Below, in pieces: positions 6,083 to 14,612 of a stretch of DNA of 17,636 nucleotides. The position numbers were made by a program, and so were the translations under genes. Position 1 is the stretch's first letter, and each line of letters starts with the position of its first letter. Below the pieces are notes generated by a model. That model saw only the letters and a list, made by a program, of their open reading frames with translations. It was not told where the DNA came from and did no database searches. Source of the stretch: an uncultured Clostridium sp. (GTDB taxonomy: Bacteria > Bacillota > Clostridia > TANB77 > CAG-508); assembly GCA_946497585.1 (NCBI GenBank), contig CAMMLF010000018.1, positions 1 through 17,636 of the forward strand, given 5' to 3'.

Positions 6083-8542
6083 TTAATCTTCCCCCATCAG
6101 TTGTTGTTCTAATTGAGTGGCACGCACCCATAGTCGAACTCTTTTTTTATTTGTAATATTTAATAAAAATTCACCTTGTTTAGCTCGTAGCAAAAATTCT
6201 TTTTGGGTATCAGTTAAAGCATTTTGCTTAAATAGTTCTATATAAGCTGAGAGATCATCTTCTTTTAGCATTCCTATCAGTTGATACTGGCAATTGTTGA
6301 ATATGGCAGTTGCATGTCTTAAAGTATTTGCCGAGCCAATAAAATCTCTAATAGATTGAGTTGCACATACAAATGAAGAAGAATATTTTCTAAGTCTTCT
6401 TGCCATTTGTCCAAAATTCTTGAGAAGCTCAGGATTTTCTTCATCTATAAAAAGATGAAATTCATCTACTACAACAATAATGTGTTTTTTGTCTTTTACA
6501 CTTTCATTAAGAATTTTATTCTTTACTATCGCATTATTTAAAAAAGTTAATACATTTAATACTTGCGTATTAATCAATCTTTTATTTTCACTAAAAAGTA
6601 ATTCTTGTAAATTAAAGCAAATTAAATCACTTTTTTCTAAATTTAAATTTGTATAGTCATCAAATAAAAATGCATCTGTACCTACCAAGAAACGTTCCAA
6701 TAAAATATCTAATTGTTCGATAATCTTCAATTTTTCGCTATTTTTGATAACTTCCTTTTCTTCAACAATCAATTGTTTTAAATCTGAAAAAAGTGGAAAT
6801 TCGTTTGGTTTCATATTTTCTATCATAGATATGGTAGAATTTTTAGTAATTCCAAATTGAGAATACAATTTCTCTGTTTCTTCTAACAGAATTACTAATT
6901 CCTTTTCACTAATTTCTTCAAAAGCACATTTATAAAAAGCTTCTAGGAATCCTAGATGTTTAGCAAGAGGACAATTTGCTACGTCATCTTCATTCTCGCC
7001 ATTATCAACCGGTAAAAAACGTATTTGTAGTGGATTGATAATTCCACCAGACTTAGAATACAAATCAATATATTCACCGTGATTTCGTTCAACCAGCTTT
7101 TTATATTCATTCTCACAATCAAAAATGAATACTTTAGCTCCTATTTGATTGATAGCGTTTATAATTAATTTTTTTAAAGTAAAACTTTTACCACCACCAG
7201 TAGATGCAACAAGTGAAATATTATGACTTGTTCTATCTGAAGTAAGTTTAAACATATCAAAATATACAGGCAAAGCTGTATGAATATCTAATCCCATCAT
7301 AATACCCTGCTCATCATTAAAACTAGTGGATGTAAGAGGAAAACTAGCAGCTAATGTTAAAGTAGGAAGATAAACGGAATAATCACTAATACTACTCGAA
7401 GAAATATCAAAACTTTGCCACGTTTCATATTGTCTAAGTCTTGGAACATCTAAGCGAATTTTATAGTACTCTGCTAATCTCTTTAATTCTTTTATTATAT
7501 CCTCTCTTTTCTTTTTTGCACCGTTGACTGCAACAATAAAATTTACTTCTTTAATTTTTTCTGCTCCATTTTTCAACTGATCCATTAAAATTTGAAAATT
7601 TTCTTTTTGAGTATCTAGTTCTGTTGCATCTGAAAGCTTTTTTGTAGTAATTCTATCAGACAATAAAAATTGATATGAACTATCTAAATTTTTTATTAAA
7701 CTATCTGGATCTACAGTATCTTTAACATGAATACAACAACGGACACCTGGCATATTAAATATTTGTTCAACAAAACCTTCATCTAAAAAAGGCGGAATAC
7801 TTTTAATAGACAAAAGCTGTACTTCATCATTTTCTAGTTTTAACAAATTAGCTTTCTCAGATATATTAAGTGGAGTTATCAGTTCAGTTAATTCACACCA
7901 TAATAATTGTTCCAGATTAGCAGAACTAAAATATAAATTAATCAAAAACTTATAAATTTCATATTTATTAGTTAATTCCTCTAGTTGTAACCTTGGCACA
8001 AGACTATAACAAATACGAAGTATTTCCTCAACTAGCTTTTTTAAAGCATTTTCATTTTTTGTTATAACAACTAAAAAATAACAATTAGAAACAGTAAACT
8101 CATTATTTTCCAATTGTTCTAATAGTCCATACCTTTCTTGCAAAAATAATAAACGTTGTTCATTATCTTTACATTCATCCATTAATTTCAAAATATAATC
8201 TTTGTTAGAATTAAGATTTAATTGTTCATTTAATTTATAAATTCTTAAATCTAAATTCTTAATCTGATATAAGTACTTTAATTGAGAATAAAAATAATTT
8301 TTTTGTTCTTGACTGGATAATGATAAATCTATTGCTTGGACTGAGAGTAATTGAGCAACCTCTCCAGATTTTAATTTAATAATACCTTTTTCAGATACAC
8401 AATCGACATTGATAAACGATTGAGAATTCTTTATTTTTTTATTCATCTGACTTTTTGTTAAGTACTTTTTTTTATTATTATTTATTTTACTTTTTACTTT
8501 TATAAGCAGTTTTTTTTCCTTTTCACCTTTTGTTTTTTTCAA
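6083..8542 (-). CDS. virB4: VirB4/TrsE-type conjugation ATPase
   Basis: The protein has 819 residues and powers assembly of, and transport through, the type IV channel at the inner face of the membrane. Walker A is ASTGGGKS (446-453, K452, S453); Walker B is IIVVVDEF (D693, E694), followed by the typical HLF and later ATQS and NNCQ segments of VirB4 ATPases. The N-terminal half (about 40-400) matches the VirB4 N-terminal domain in position and size, and total length is normal. The start is TTG at 8542: two in-frame TGA codons lie immediately upstream, GGAAG is 9 bases before it, and the next ATG is 32 codons in without a ribosome binding site. It overlaps the upstream VirB3-like gene by 20 bases. 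The name virB4 is a functional class label. Confidence 0.95.
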   Translation of the reverse strand: MKKTKGEKEKKLLIKVKSKINNNKKKYLTKSQMNKKIKNSQSFINVDCVSEKGIIKLKSGEVAQLLSVQAIDLSLSSQEQKNYFYSQLKYLYQIKNLDLRIYKLNEQLNLNSNKDYILKLMDECKDNEQRLLFLQERYGLLEQLENNEFTVSNCYFLVVITKNENALKKLVEEILRICYSLVPRLQLEELTNKYEIYKFLINLYFSSANLEQLLWCELTELITPLNISEKANLLKLENDEVQLLSIKSIPPFLDEGFVEQIFNMPGVRCCIHVKDTVDPDSLIKNLDSSYQFLLSDRITTKKLSDATELDTQKENFQILMDQLKNGAEKIKEVNFIVAVNGAKKKREDIIKELKRLAEYYKIRLDVPRLRQYETWQSFDISSSSISDYSVYLPTLTLAASFPLTSTSFNDEQGIMMGLDIHTALPVYFDMFKLTSDRTSHNISLVASTGGGKSFTLKKLIINAINQIGAKVFIFDCENEYKKLVERNHGEYIDLYSKSGGIINPLQIRFLPVDNGENEDDVANCPLAKHLGFLEAFYKCAFEEISEKELVILLEETEKLYSQFGITKNSTISMIENMKPNEFPLFSDLKQLIVEEKEVIKNSEKLKIIEQLDILLERFLVGTDAFLFDDYTNLNLEKSDLICFNLQELLFSENKRLINTQVLNVLTFLNNAIVKNKILNESVKDKKHIIVVVDEFHLFIDEENPELLKNFGQMARRLRKYSSSFVCATQSIRDFIGSANTLRHATAIFNNCQYQLIGMLKEDDLSAYIELFKQNALTDTQKEFLLRAKQGEFLLNITNKKRVRLWVRATQLEQQLMGED

Positions 8543-8828
8543 ATATCATCACTTCCTTACCTTTTGTATAATAAGTAAATTCTTTAGTTGAGACTAAAAA
8601 ACTAATGATTAAAAATAAGATTTTATACATTCGATTTTTTTGACTTACTTGGATCGGAATAAGAAGAAATCCCCCCGTTATTGCAAAGACAATACTGGCT
8701 AACTTATATGGTGTAAAACAAAATAGCAATAAAAAGAAAAATAAAACAGGAATGCCTATAATTAAATCATTAATTTCTAATCCTTTAAACCCTAGATTTT
8801 TTTTAATACTTGCTACTGTAATGTACAT
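8523..8828 (-). CDS. VirB3/PrgI-like membrane protein of the conjugation channel
   Basis: The protein has 101 residues with hydrophobic spans at about 21-37, 42-60 and possibly 68-80, ending in a charged cytoplasmic tail. A short, two- or three-span protein directly before and overlapping virB4 is the position of VirB3/PrgI proteins in Gram-positive systems, where it docks VirB4 to the membrane. AAGGAGTG lies 6 bases before the ATG. The exact family was not established from sequence; TcpE-type is an alternative. Confidence 0.7.
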   Translation of the reverse strand: MYITVASIKKNLGFKGLEINDLIIGIPVLFFFLLLFCFTPYKLASIVFAITGGFLLIPIQVSQKNRMYKILFLIISFLVSTKEFTYYTKGKEVMIFEKNKR

Positions 8829-8854
8829 AATATCACACTCCTTATTTCATTTTT

Positions 8855-10279
8855 TTATTTTTTTCTTGATCTAATAGTAGGAGTTCTACGAATTGGATTT
8901 ATCATACCTAATCCACCTTTCATCATTGAACTAGTACCAGAAGATATTTTTCTGCTTAAACCAATACCCTCATTATTTGCATTACGTTTCATAGCTGATG
9001 ATGCTATATTTAATCCATAAGAACGTATCGTGTTACCTACACTTTGGACTCCATGTGAAAGAGGATTATGATTATTACTTTCGAAACTATTTCCAAAGCT
9101 AGCAATCCCTAAACCTGTTTGCTGTAATAAATTATTTGCACCTCTACCTACCTTACCTGCGACTCCTGTTTTCTGTGCCAAATAATTTCCACCTTTTACA
9201 GCTGCCCCTCCTAAAATCATACCAGTTCCAAAAGCAGTGGCTCCAGTGGCTTTTCCTGCACCACCAGCAATTCTTCCAAATCCCATAAGGGACATTAATT
9301 GTTCTCTTCCAGCGCTAGCGCCGATATTACTTCCAATAAACTGGCTAATACTATTACTTCCTGTTAGCAACAGGATTGCACACCCAAGATATAATATGGA
9401 ACGTGTTGCCATATCTTGAAAGTCATTATCAAAAAACTGAGTACTATTTATTTGAATTGCAACTAATGCAATTAAGTTAATAATTAGTATAATCATTGCT
9501 GATTGTAAAGTTAAAGAAACTAACTGTTCAATCAATGTGTTTCTTCTTTGCTTATTACAAATACTAGTAGCATACACTATGGGCGAAATAACAAATAAAA
9601 CTAAAAATTCTATTTGCCTTTTTGCTAACATAACAGCTGAAAATATTAAAGCATACAGAAAAAAGCCCCCACACAAAATAGCTAAAATCCACTGAATAGA
9701 ATATTTGTAATCTCTTTCATCAGAACGAATCCAACGATCTTTTACAACGTATTTGTCGTTATAACCTTGATAAGCCGTAAAAGTTCCATTTCTAATCGAT
9801 GTTTGATAATCATCATTTTCAAACTTATCACTCGATTTATAACCATTAGAATAATCTATATAATTTATTAGAAGTTCACTTCCAAGTGTTGTGTTATTAT
9901 CTGATTTTATCATTGTACCTACAAACCCCGATAACTGAATTGAAAAAGTTGAAACTTGAACAAATAAAAATGTGGACACTAATATTAGAATTCCACATTT
10001 TATTACTTCTTTTACAATCTGTGTAAAATTTGGCCCTTCTTCTGGATCTATTGCTTTTTTAGCAAATTGCCAAATAGTAAATAATCCAAATACACTTATT
10101 GCTATTACAATAATATTAGTATAAAAATTTGAAAATATTGTATTATTTGCCATAGTTCCAACTATATCTAATTCATTTATTTTTGAGATGATTTCATAAA
10201 TTGCGTCTATCAAATTAAATATGAGACTTATAAATCCCCATCCAAGCTCTCTTAATAAATCTAACGCTTTTAATATCAT
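8855..10279 (-). CDS. VirB6/TrbL-like polytopic membrane protein
   Basis: The protein has 474 residues. Membrane spans are predicted at about 55-72, 95-118, 197-218, 224-240, 255-275 and 294-308. An external loop of about 75 residues (120-195) separates spans two and three. The C-terminal third (about 318-474) is Gly/Ala/Ser/Asn-rich and ends with a basic stretch (RRTPTIRSRKK). This layout and the place between the VirB2-like and VirB3-like genes fit the VirB6-type channel subunit of Gram-positive conjugation systems. GGAGTGGTTT precedes the ATG, overlapping the region just after the previous stop. Confidence 0.8.
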   Translation of the reverse strand: MILKALDLLRELGWGFISLIFNLIDAIYEIISKINELDIVGTMANNTIFSNFYTNIIVIAISVFGLFTIWQFAKKAIDPEEGPNFTQIVKEVIKCGILILVSTFLFVQVSTFSIQLSGFVGTMIKSDNNTTLGSELLINYIDYSNGYKSSDKFENDDYQTSIRNGTFTAYQGYNDKYVVKDRWIRSDERDYKYSIQWILAILCGGFFLYALIFSAVMLAKRQIEFLVLFVISPIVYATSICNKQRRNTLIEQLVSLTLQSAMIILIINLIALVAIQINSTQFFDNDFQDMATRSILYLGCAILLLTGSNSISQFIGSNIGASAGREQLMSLMGFGRIAGGAGKATGATAFGTGMILGGAAVKGGNYLAQKTGVAGKVGRGANNLLQQTGLGIASFGNSFESNNHNPLSHGVQSVGNTIRSYGLNIASSAMKRNANNEGIGLSRKISSGTSSMMKGGLGMINPIRRTPTIRSRKK

Positions 10280-10288
10280 AAACCACTC

Positions 10289-10591
10289 CTATATTGTAAA
10301 CGATTCGATTATTAGATTTACAAGAGACAACGCAGTTATAATACCTGCAATTCCTAGTAGTGTCAAAATAATTCCATGCTTTACTTGAGCCTTTTTTTCA
10401 ACATCTACTACTGAATACATTACAAATCCAATAACTAGAGACAAGCCTGCAGCAGCAATACCTATTCTTGTAACCCAATCAGTCAGTGTACCAATTACTT
10501 CTATAATAGAGTTAATATCGTATGTTCCACCTTCAAGTTTTTGAATACCACTCTGCTGCGTAGCTTCTGCTAGTAAAAACAAATTTTTCAT
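10289..10591 (-). CDS. VirB2/TrbC-like small membrane protein (pilin candidate)
   Basis: The protein has 100 residues. Two membrane spans (about 40-62 and 73-95) are separated by a short basic loop (VEKKAQVKHG), and an N-terminal segment MKNLFLLAEA is followed by a polar stretch. Size, topology and position before VirB6 and VirB4 match TrbC/VirB2-type subunits. I chose the ATG at 10591, with GGGGGG at 6 bases, over an in-frame ATG at 10624 that lacks a good site. Whether it forms a pilus or only part of the channel cannot be told. Confidence 0.75.
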   Translation of the reverse strand: MKNLFLLAEATQQSGIQKLEGGTYDINSIIEVIGTLTDWVTRIGIAAAGLSLVIGFVMYSVVDVEKKAQVKHGIILTLLGIAGIITALSLVNLIIESFTI

Positions 10592-10688
10592 CTTCAACCC
10601 CCCTTTAAGATAAAAAATAATCACATAAAATTATTGGTGCATAATTATCACTCTTAAAATTATTTGTATTACACCTTTTTATTCCTTT

Positions 10689-11177
10689 TTATACCATTGA
10701 ATTGTCAAAAAATAATTGCTGATAAATATGATTGCCGTTGGAAATTAAATATGTATTGAAATCTTTTTTATATTTTTCGATAATAAAATTTAATTTTTCG
10801 TTATAATTTAAACTTTGAACCTTTTTCAAATCTACATTTTTGAAGTTTTGTAATTCTTGCATAATTTTCTCATCACTCGATAAATCCAAATTCCCTAGTT
10901 CTTCTAGATTTTCTAATAAATCACTTATAGAATTCACCTTTGTGTTTTTAAGAGAAAATAGAGAAAAATCGAGGAAATCTTGTGGATATTGCTCCCCTAA
11001 AATGATTTCCTCGTTTGTTATAATACTGCCATATCGATTGACTAACACTAAATTTTCAATTGTAGAAATTTCTTGCCAATCATCTTCTGAACTTCGCAAA
11101 GAATAACAATATAATCCTAAATCACGCAAAGTATCTCTTGCTTCCTGATTTTTGTACTCTGTAATAAAATAAAGCAT
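10689..11177 (-). CDS. Small cytoplasmic accessory protein, possibly with an LPD28-like segment
   Basis: The protein has 162 residues with no membrane segment. The stretch at about 21-57 (LYCYSLRSSEDDWQEIS, then TIENLVLVNRYGSIIT) reminds me of the short 'large polyvalent protein associated' domain LPD28 seen in accessory genes of Bacillota mobile elements; this is from memory and tentative. The rest is acidic then lysine-rich helix. The start lies 6 bases after the SSB-like stop with a poor ribosome binding site, so translation is probably coupled. The following 97 bases to the VirB2-like gene hold no gene and no convincing hairpin. Confidence 0.6.
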   Translation of the reverse strand: MLYFITEYKNQEARDTLRDLGLYCYSLRSSEDDWQEISTIENLVLVNRYGSIITNEEIILGEQYPQDFLDFSLFSLKNTKVNSISDLLENLEELGNLDLSSDEKIMQELQNFKNVDLKKVQSLNYNEKLNFIIEKYKKDFNTYLISNGNHIYQQLFFDNSMV

Positions 11178-11183
11178 ACGAAC

Positions 11184-11546
11184 TTACATATCCATTTCTT
11201 TTGAATTGCTAGAAATTACTCTAGTATTTTCTTGAACAATTTGTTTTTCGATTTTTTGAATTTCAAAAGGACGAATTTGTAAAGTTTGTTTTCCGTCTTT
11301 TTGATATGAATCTAATTTCCCCACAACAGTGATTTTATTTCCAACTTGTAAATCTTCTTTCAAAACATTTTCTAAAATATTTCCATCTAAATAAATCGGA
11401 TAAAAACTTGCTCGCCCATCACGACTATTTTGAGCAATATTCATATACATAAAATTTTTACCATTTGATTTTTCTTTAACTTCTGACATAGAAGCAATAT
11501 TTCCTGTAATTTCTATACTATTTTTATAGTTGTTTTGTTGCTCCAT
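11184..11546 (-). CDS. Single-stranded DNA-binding protein-like OB-fold protein
   Basis: The protein has 120 residues. The pattern EITGNIASM...GKNFMYMNIAQNSRDG...ASFYPIYLDG...LQVGNKITVVGKLDSYQKDG resembles an SSB OB fold, with aromatic residues (F32, Y34, F48, Y49) that could stack on bases. It is short and lacks the usual acidic C-terminal tip ending in Phe; it ends SKEMDM. AAGGAGGG formed by the last codons of the adhesin gene is its ribosome binding site, and the ATG follows the adhesin stop by one base. It probably coats transferred single strands or aids processing in the recipient. Confidence 0.7.
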   Translation of the reverse strand: MEQQNNYKNSIEITGNIASMSEVKEKSNGKNFMYMNIAQNSRDGRASFYPIYLDGNILENVLKEDLQVGNKITVVGKLDSYQKDGKQTLQIRPFEIQKIEKQIVQENTRVISSNSKEMDM

Positions 11547-11547
11547 A

Positions 11548-14500
11548 TTATTTTCCCTCCTTCTTTTTTTGCTTCTTAATATAAGCTATAGTCAATAATC
11601 CTCCTGCAAATAAAAATGTACAACCTAAAATCTTAGAATAATCATACTTTCCTGTTTGAGGTAATTTTTTATTTACCAATGATAACTCGACAAATTCATC
11701 TTGAGAATCGATTGAAAAATATAGACTTTCTGAGCTAATTTCGTAACCATCTAAGGTTTTGATTTCTTTTATTTCATAATTTCCGTATTCTATATTTTCA
11801 ATAGTTATAAGTCCTTCTTCATTTGTAATAAATGTTCCATATAAACTGCCATCTTCTTTATATATATTTATTTTTACTCCTGATAATGGATTACCTAATT
11901 CGTCAGTTTTTAATAGTTTTAGTATTCCCTTAATTTTTTCGTTAGTCATATTAACTTTTTCTATCTTACCATTTTCTTTGATACTAAAATACATAGGTTC
12001 ATCATTTAAAATATATCCTGCTGGAGCATTACTTTCTTCAATTCTGAAATTGCCAACATACAAATTAGAAATTATAATCTTTCCATCCTTATCAGTTTTT
12101 CCTTCAAAAATCAGAACGTTTGTACTTTCATCGTAAATTTTAATGGTTGTGTTAGGCAATGGTTCATCATCAACTAAATCAGTTTTCGTAAATTCTAGTG
12201 TACCTTTTTTTAAATAGTTTTTTAGCTCAAAGGTTTTGTAAACAATTGGTGTATATTGAACCTGATATTCTAAAACAATTTCATATTCTTCATTTGACAA
12301 TACATATCCATCTCTCGTTGACACTTCCTTTAAAATGTATTTTCCTAATTTTAAATTTTTAAACGTTCCAAGACCATTTTCGTCCGTTTTAATTTTTTGA
12401 ATCAAATTACCGTTTTCATCATATAATTCAAAAACCACATCTGCTAGATTAGTTTCTTGATAGTAATAAGAATTGTTTTCAATAACTAATTCCTCACCAA
12501 CTTTATGAATTTGAATTTCCCCAAATACTTCTTGATTTTCAAAAGTTAAAACAACTAATGTACCTAAATCTTTATCCTCGATAAAATTAGAATTTTCATC
12601 AATTGTAAATTCTAAACCATTTTGATTCCAAAGATAACCATATATACTTTGGTCAACCTCTTCTAGGCGATAATGACCAGGATATAAAATATCAGGAGTT
12701 ATAAATTCCCCGTTCATATCAGTTTCAAACACACAGATCTCTTCAACATTAGGATAAGTAATGTTTTGACAAACATATTTTCCATTATCTATATCATAAA
12801 TTTTAAATTTAATTCCTGCCAATGCAATTTTATTATTATTAGTATCAACTTTTTCCACTTTAATTTTCGCACTGTAAGGTTCATTAGTCAAAGTTATGTA
12901 AGTTTCAGGTTCTGTCTCTTCATTCACAGAAAAATCAATGTCATTTGCAAGCTTATATCCTTCTTTCCCCGACACTTGTTTAATAATATATTTATCGTAT
13001 GGCAAAAGAATACTTGCCGTTGCTGATTTATCTATTACAAGAGTTGCAACTTTTTTATTTTTGGTAGTGCTCCAAACTTCAAAAGTTGCACCCACTTCTG
13101 CCTGAACTCCATTCTGGCTGAGATAAGTTTTATTTATAGTCAGAAACGTCGTATAGGGAATATCTTTTAACTGAAACGTAAAGACTTTTTTATAATTTTC
13201 TGGTGTAATAGAGAAATCATATTTTTTATTATCTATTTTATATCCAGTTCCAGATTTTATCTCTTGAATATAATAATCTCCTATTCTCAAATTTTTTTCT
13301 GATTTTGCATAACAATTTTCATCAATAACTAATTGAGATATTAAAGTTCCATCACTTTTATATATTCCATATACTGTACCTTTTAAACTTGCTGAACCAG
13401 ACGAAACACATGAGTTTGTAATAGAATCAAATTTATATATTTCCACTTGACCGAGGAAAGGACTATCATAAACAATTAACTCTTTTTTAGTTTGTGATTT
13501 GGTTATATCAAAAAAATGCTTTGTTGAATCCAATTCAAAATTACCATTAACGCTATACTCTTGAACATAATAACTTCCCAAAGCTAAATTTTTTGCAGAA
13601 GCAGAACAATTCTCATCGATAATTAAATCTTGAATATAAGTTCCGTCATTTTTATATAATTTATATATAGTATTTTTTAAATATTTATCGCAAGTTTTTG
13701 TTTCTGCATCATATTTTTTTAATTGTAATTCTCCAGCTACAACATCAAAACTCAAATTAACTTTGAGAGGATCTACTATTCCAGGAACCATAATATTTTG
13801 ACTTGTTGGACTCGAATAAACAATAAATTCCTCCGTCCATGTTCCTCGTTTACTTTCTAATGTAATTGTCCCACTTTCAATTGATGTAGGAGTTACAACT
13901 AAGTTATTTCCAGATATAGAAGCATTACAATTAACACATGAAGATACTTGATAATTACTTAAAAGGCCAGCATAATCCACAAATGAATAACTGTCGCCTA
14001 CATTTATAGTTGCATAAGTCGCATTAAACGCAGGCGTCCTTTTATAATTTGCAACGAGGCTTTCAATCTCATTCATTTTAGCTTGAATTGTAGTTGGAGT
14101 AGCGATGACATAAGCCCATGGATTTGCAGCCGAATTACGACTGGTAAATTGATAACTTTTTCCAAGTTTTGACCAAATAAGTGCTTGCGTTGCAACATAC
14201 CATTCATTTGTATTATGCCCAATATATCCATAACCAAACTGAGCAATCAGTGAAACTTCTCGTAGCTGATTGCTTGTTAAACCAACATAACTTGCTTTTT
14301 GATCATTAGTTAAATTAGTGTATCCAATGTAATTTCCACCTTTAAACGATGTGCCTGGCTGAATACAATATGCTCGACTTCCATCAGAATTTCTAGTAAA
14401 CAATTCAAAATCCCCAAATTTTCCATCATCAAAAACATAATGATATGTCCCGATAAAAGTTCTATTAAAGGAATCCGTTACTGTTTGAGCATTTATTTCT

Positions 14501-14568
14501 TTACTTTCTATGCTAATTCCCAGCATCAAAAAAAGAACTAGTAATAGTCCTTTTAAATTTTTCTTCAT
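11548..14568 (-). CDS. Thioester-domain surface adhesin with seven SpaA-like repeats and LPQTG anchor
   Basis: The protein has 1006 residues, wall-anchored. A signal peptide (1-27, likely cut at INA-QT) is followed by a thioester domain: C68 in YCIQPG and Q128 in ATQALIW are the expected cross-link partners (TQXA family). Then come seven SpaA/prealbumin-like repeats to about 965, each with a lysine near the start (e.g. KKYD, EIYKFD, TKTD, LKTD) and a YxxxE motif near the end, as for isopeptide-stabilised domains. In the third repeat the Glu is replaced (YIIKQ). The C-terminus has LPQTG (969-973), a hydrophobic span and KKQKKKEGK. AGGAGGTGAAATA precedes the chosen ATG; an in-frame ATG 12 codons upstream lies next to the terminator hairpin and is less likely. 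The likely role is covalent or tight attachment to recipient or host surfaces during mating. The sortase is not in the window. Confidence 0.93.
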   Translation of the reverse strand: MKKNLKGLLLVLFLMLGISIESKEINAQTVTDSFNRTFIGTYHYVFDDGKFGDFELFTRNSDGSRAYCIQPGTSFKGGNYIGYTNLTNDQKASYVGLTSNQLREVSLIAQFGYGYIGHNTNEWYVATQALIWSKLGKSYQFTSRNSAANPWAYVIATPTTIQAKMNEIESLVANYKRTPAFNATYATINVGDSYSFVDYAGLLSNYQVSSCVNCNASISGNNLVVTPTSIESGTITLESKRGTWTEEFIVYSSPTSQNIMVPGIVDPLKVNLSFDVVAGELQLKKYDAETKTCDKYLKNTIYKLYKNDGTYIQDLIIDENCSASAKNLALGSYYVQEYSVNGNFELDSTKHFFDITKSQTKKELIVYDSPFLGQVEIYKFDSITNSCVSSGSASLKGTVYGIYKSDGTLISQLVIDENCYAKSEKNLRIGDYYIQEIKSGTGYKIDNKKYDFSITPENYKKVFTFQLKDIPYTTFLTINKTYLSQNGVQAEVGATFEVWSTTKNKKVATLVIDKSATASILLPYDKYIIKQVSGKEGYKLANDIDFSVNEETEPETYITLTNEPYSAKIKVEKVDTNNNKIALAGIKFKIYDIDNGKYVCQNITYPNVEEICVFETDMNGEFITPDILYPGHYRLEEVDQSIYGYLWNQNGLEFTIDENSNFIEDKDLGTLVVLTFENQEVFGEIQIHKVGEELVIENNSYYYQETNLADVVFELYDENGNLIQKIKTDENGLGTFKNLKLGKYILKEVSTRDGYVLSNEEYEIVLEYQVQYTPIVYKTFELKNYLKKGTLEFTKTDLVDDEPLPNTTIKIYDESTNVLIFEGKTDKDGKIIISNLYVGNFRIEESNAPAGYILNDEPMYFSIKENGKIEKVNMTNEKIKGILKLLKTDELGNPLSGVKINIYKEDGSLYGTFITNEEGLITIENIEYGNYEIKEIKTLDGYEISSESLYFSIDSQDEFVELSLVNKKLPQTGKYDYSKILGCTFLFAGGLLTIAYIKKQKKKEGK

Positions 14569-14585
14569 TATTTCACCTCCTAAAA

Positions 14586-14612
14586 TAAAAAAGCTATAAA
14601 TCAATAGCTTTT
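14586..14612 (-). terminator. Intrinsic terminator between surface protein and adhesin genes
   Basis: AAAAGCTAT (14589-14597) and ATAGCTTTT (14604-14612) form a perfect 9-base stem with loop AAATCA, followed on the minus strand by a T-rich run. It overlaps the stop codon of the 269-residue gene and lies just before the adhesin ribosome binding site. No promoter is seen between it and the adhesin, so the transfer genes must be read through it, be antiterminated, or start from inside the upstream gene. Confidence 0.7.

Noticed and set aside
10592..10688. Promoter or terminator in the gap before the VirB2-like gene
   Set aside because: It is AT-rich with short direct repeats only (AAAATTATT twice); no convincing hairpin with T-run and no good -35/-10 pair.
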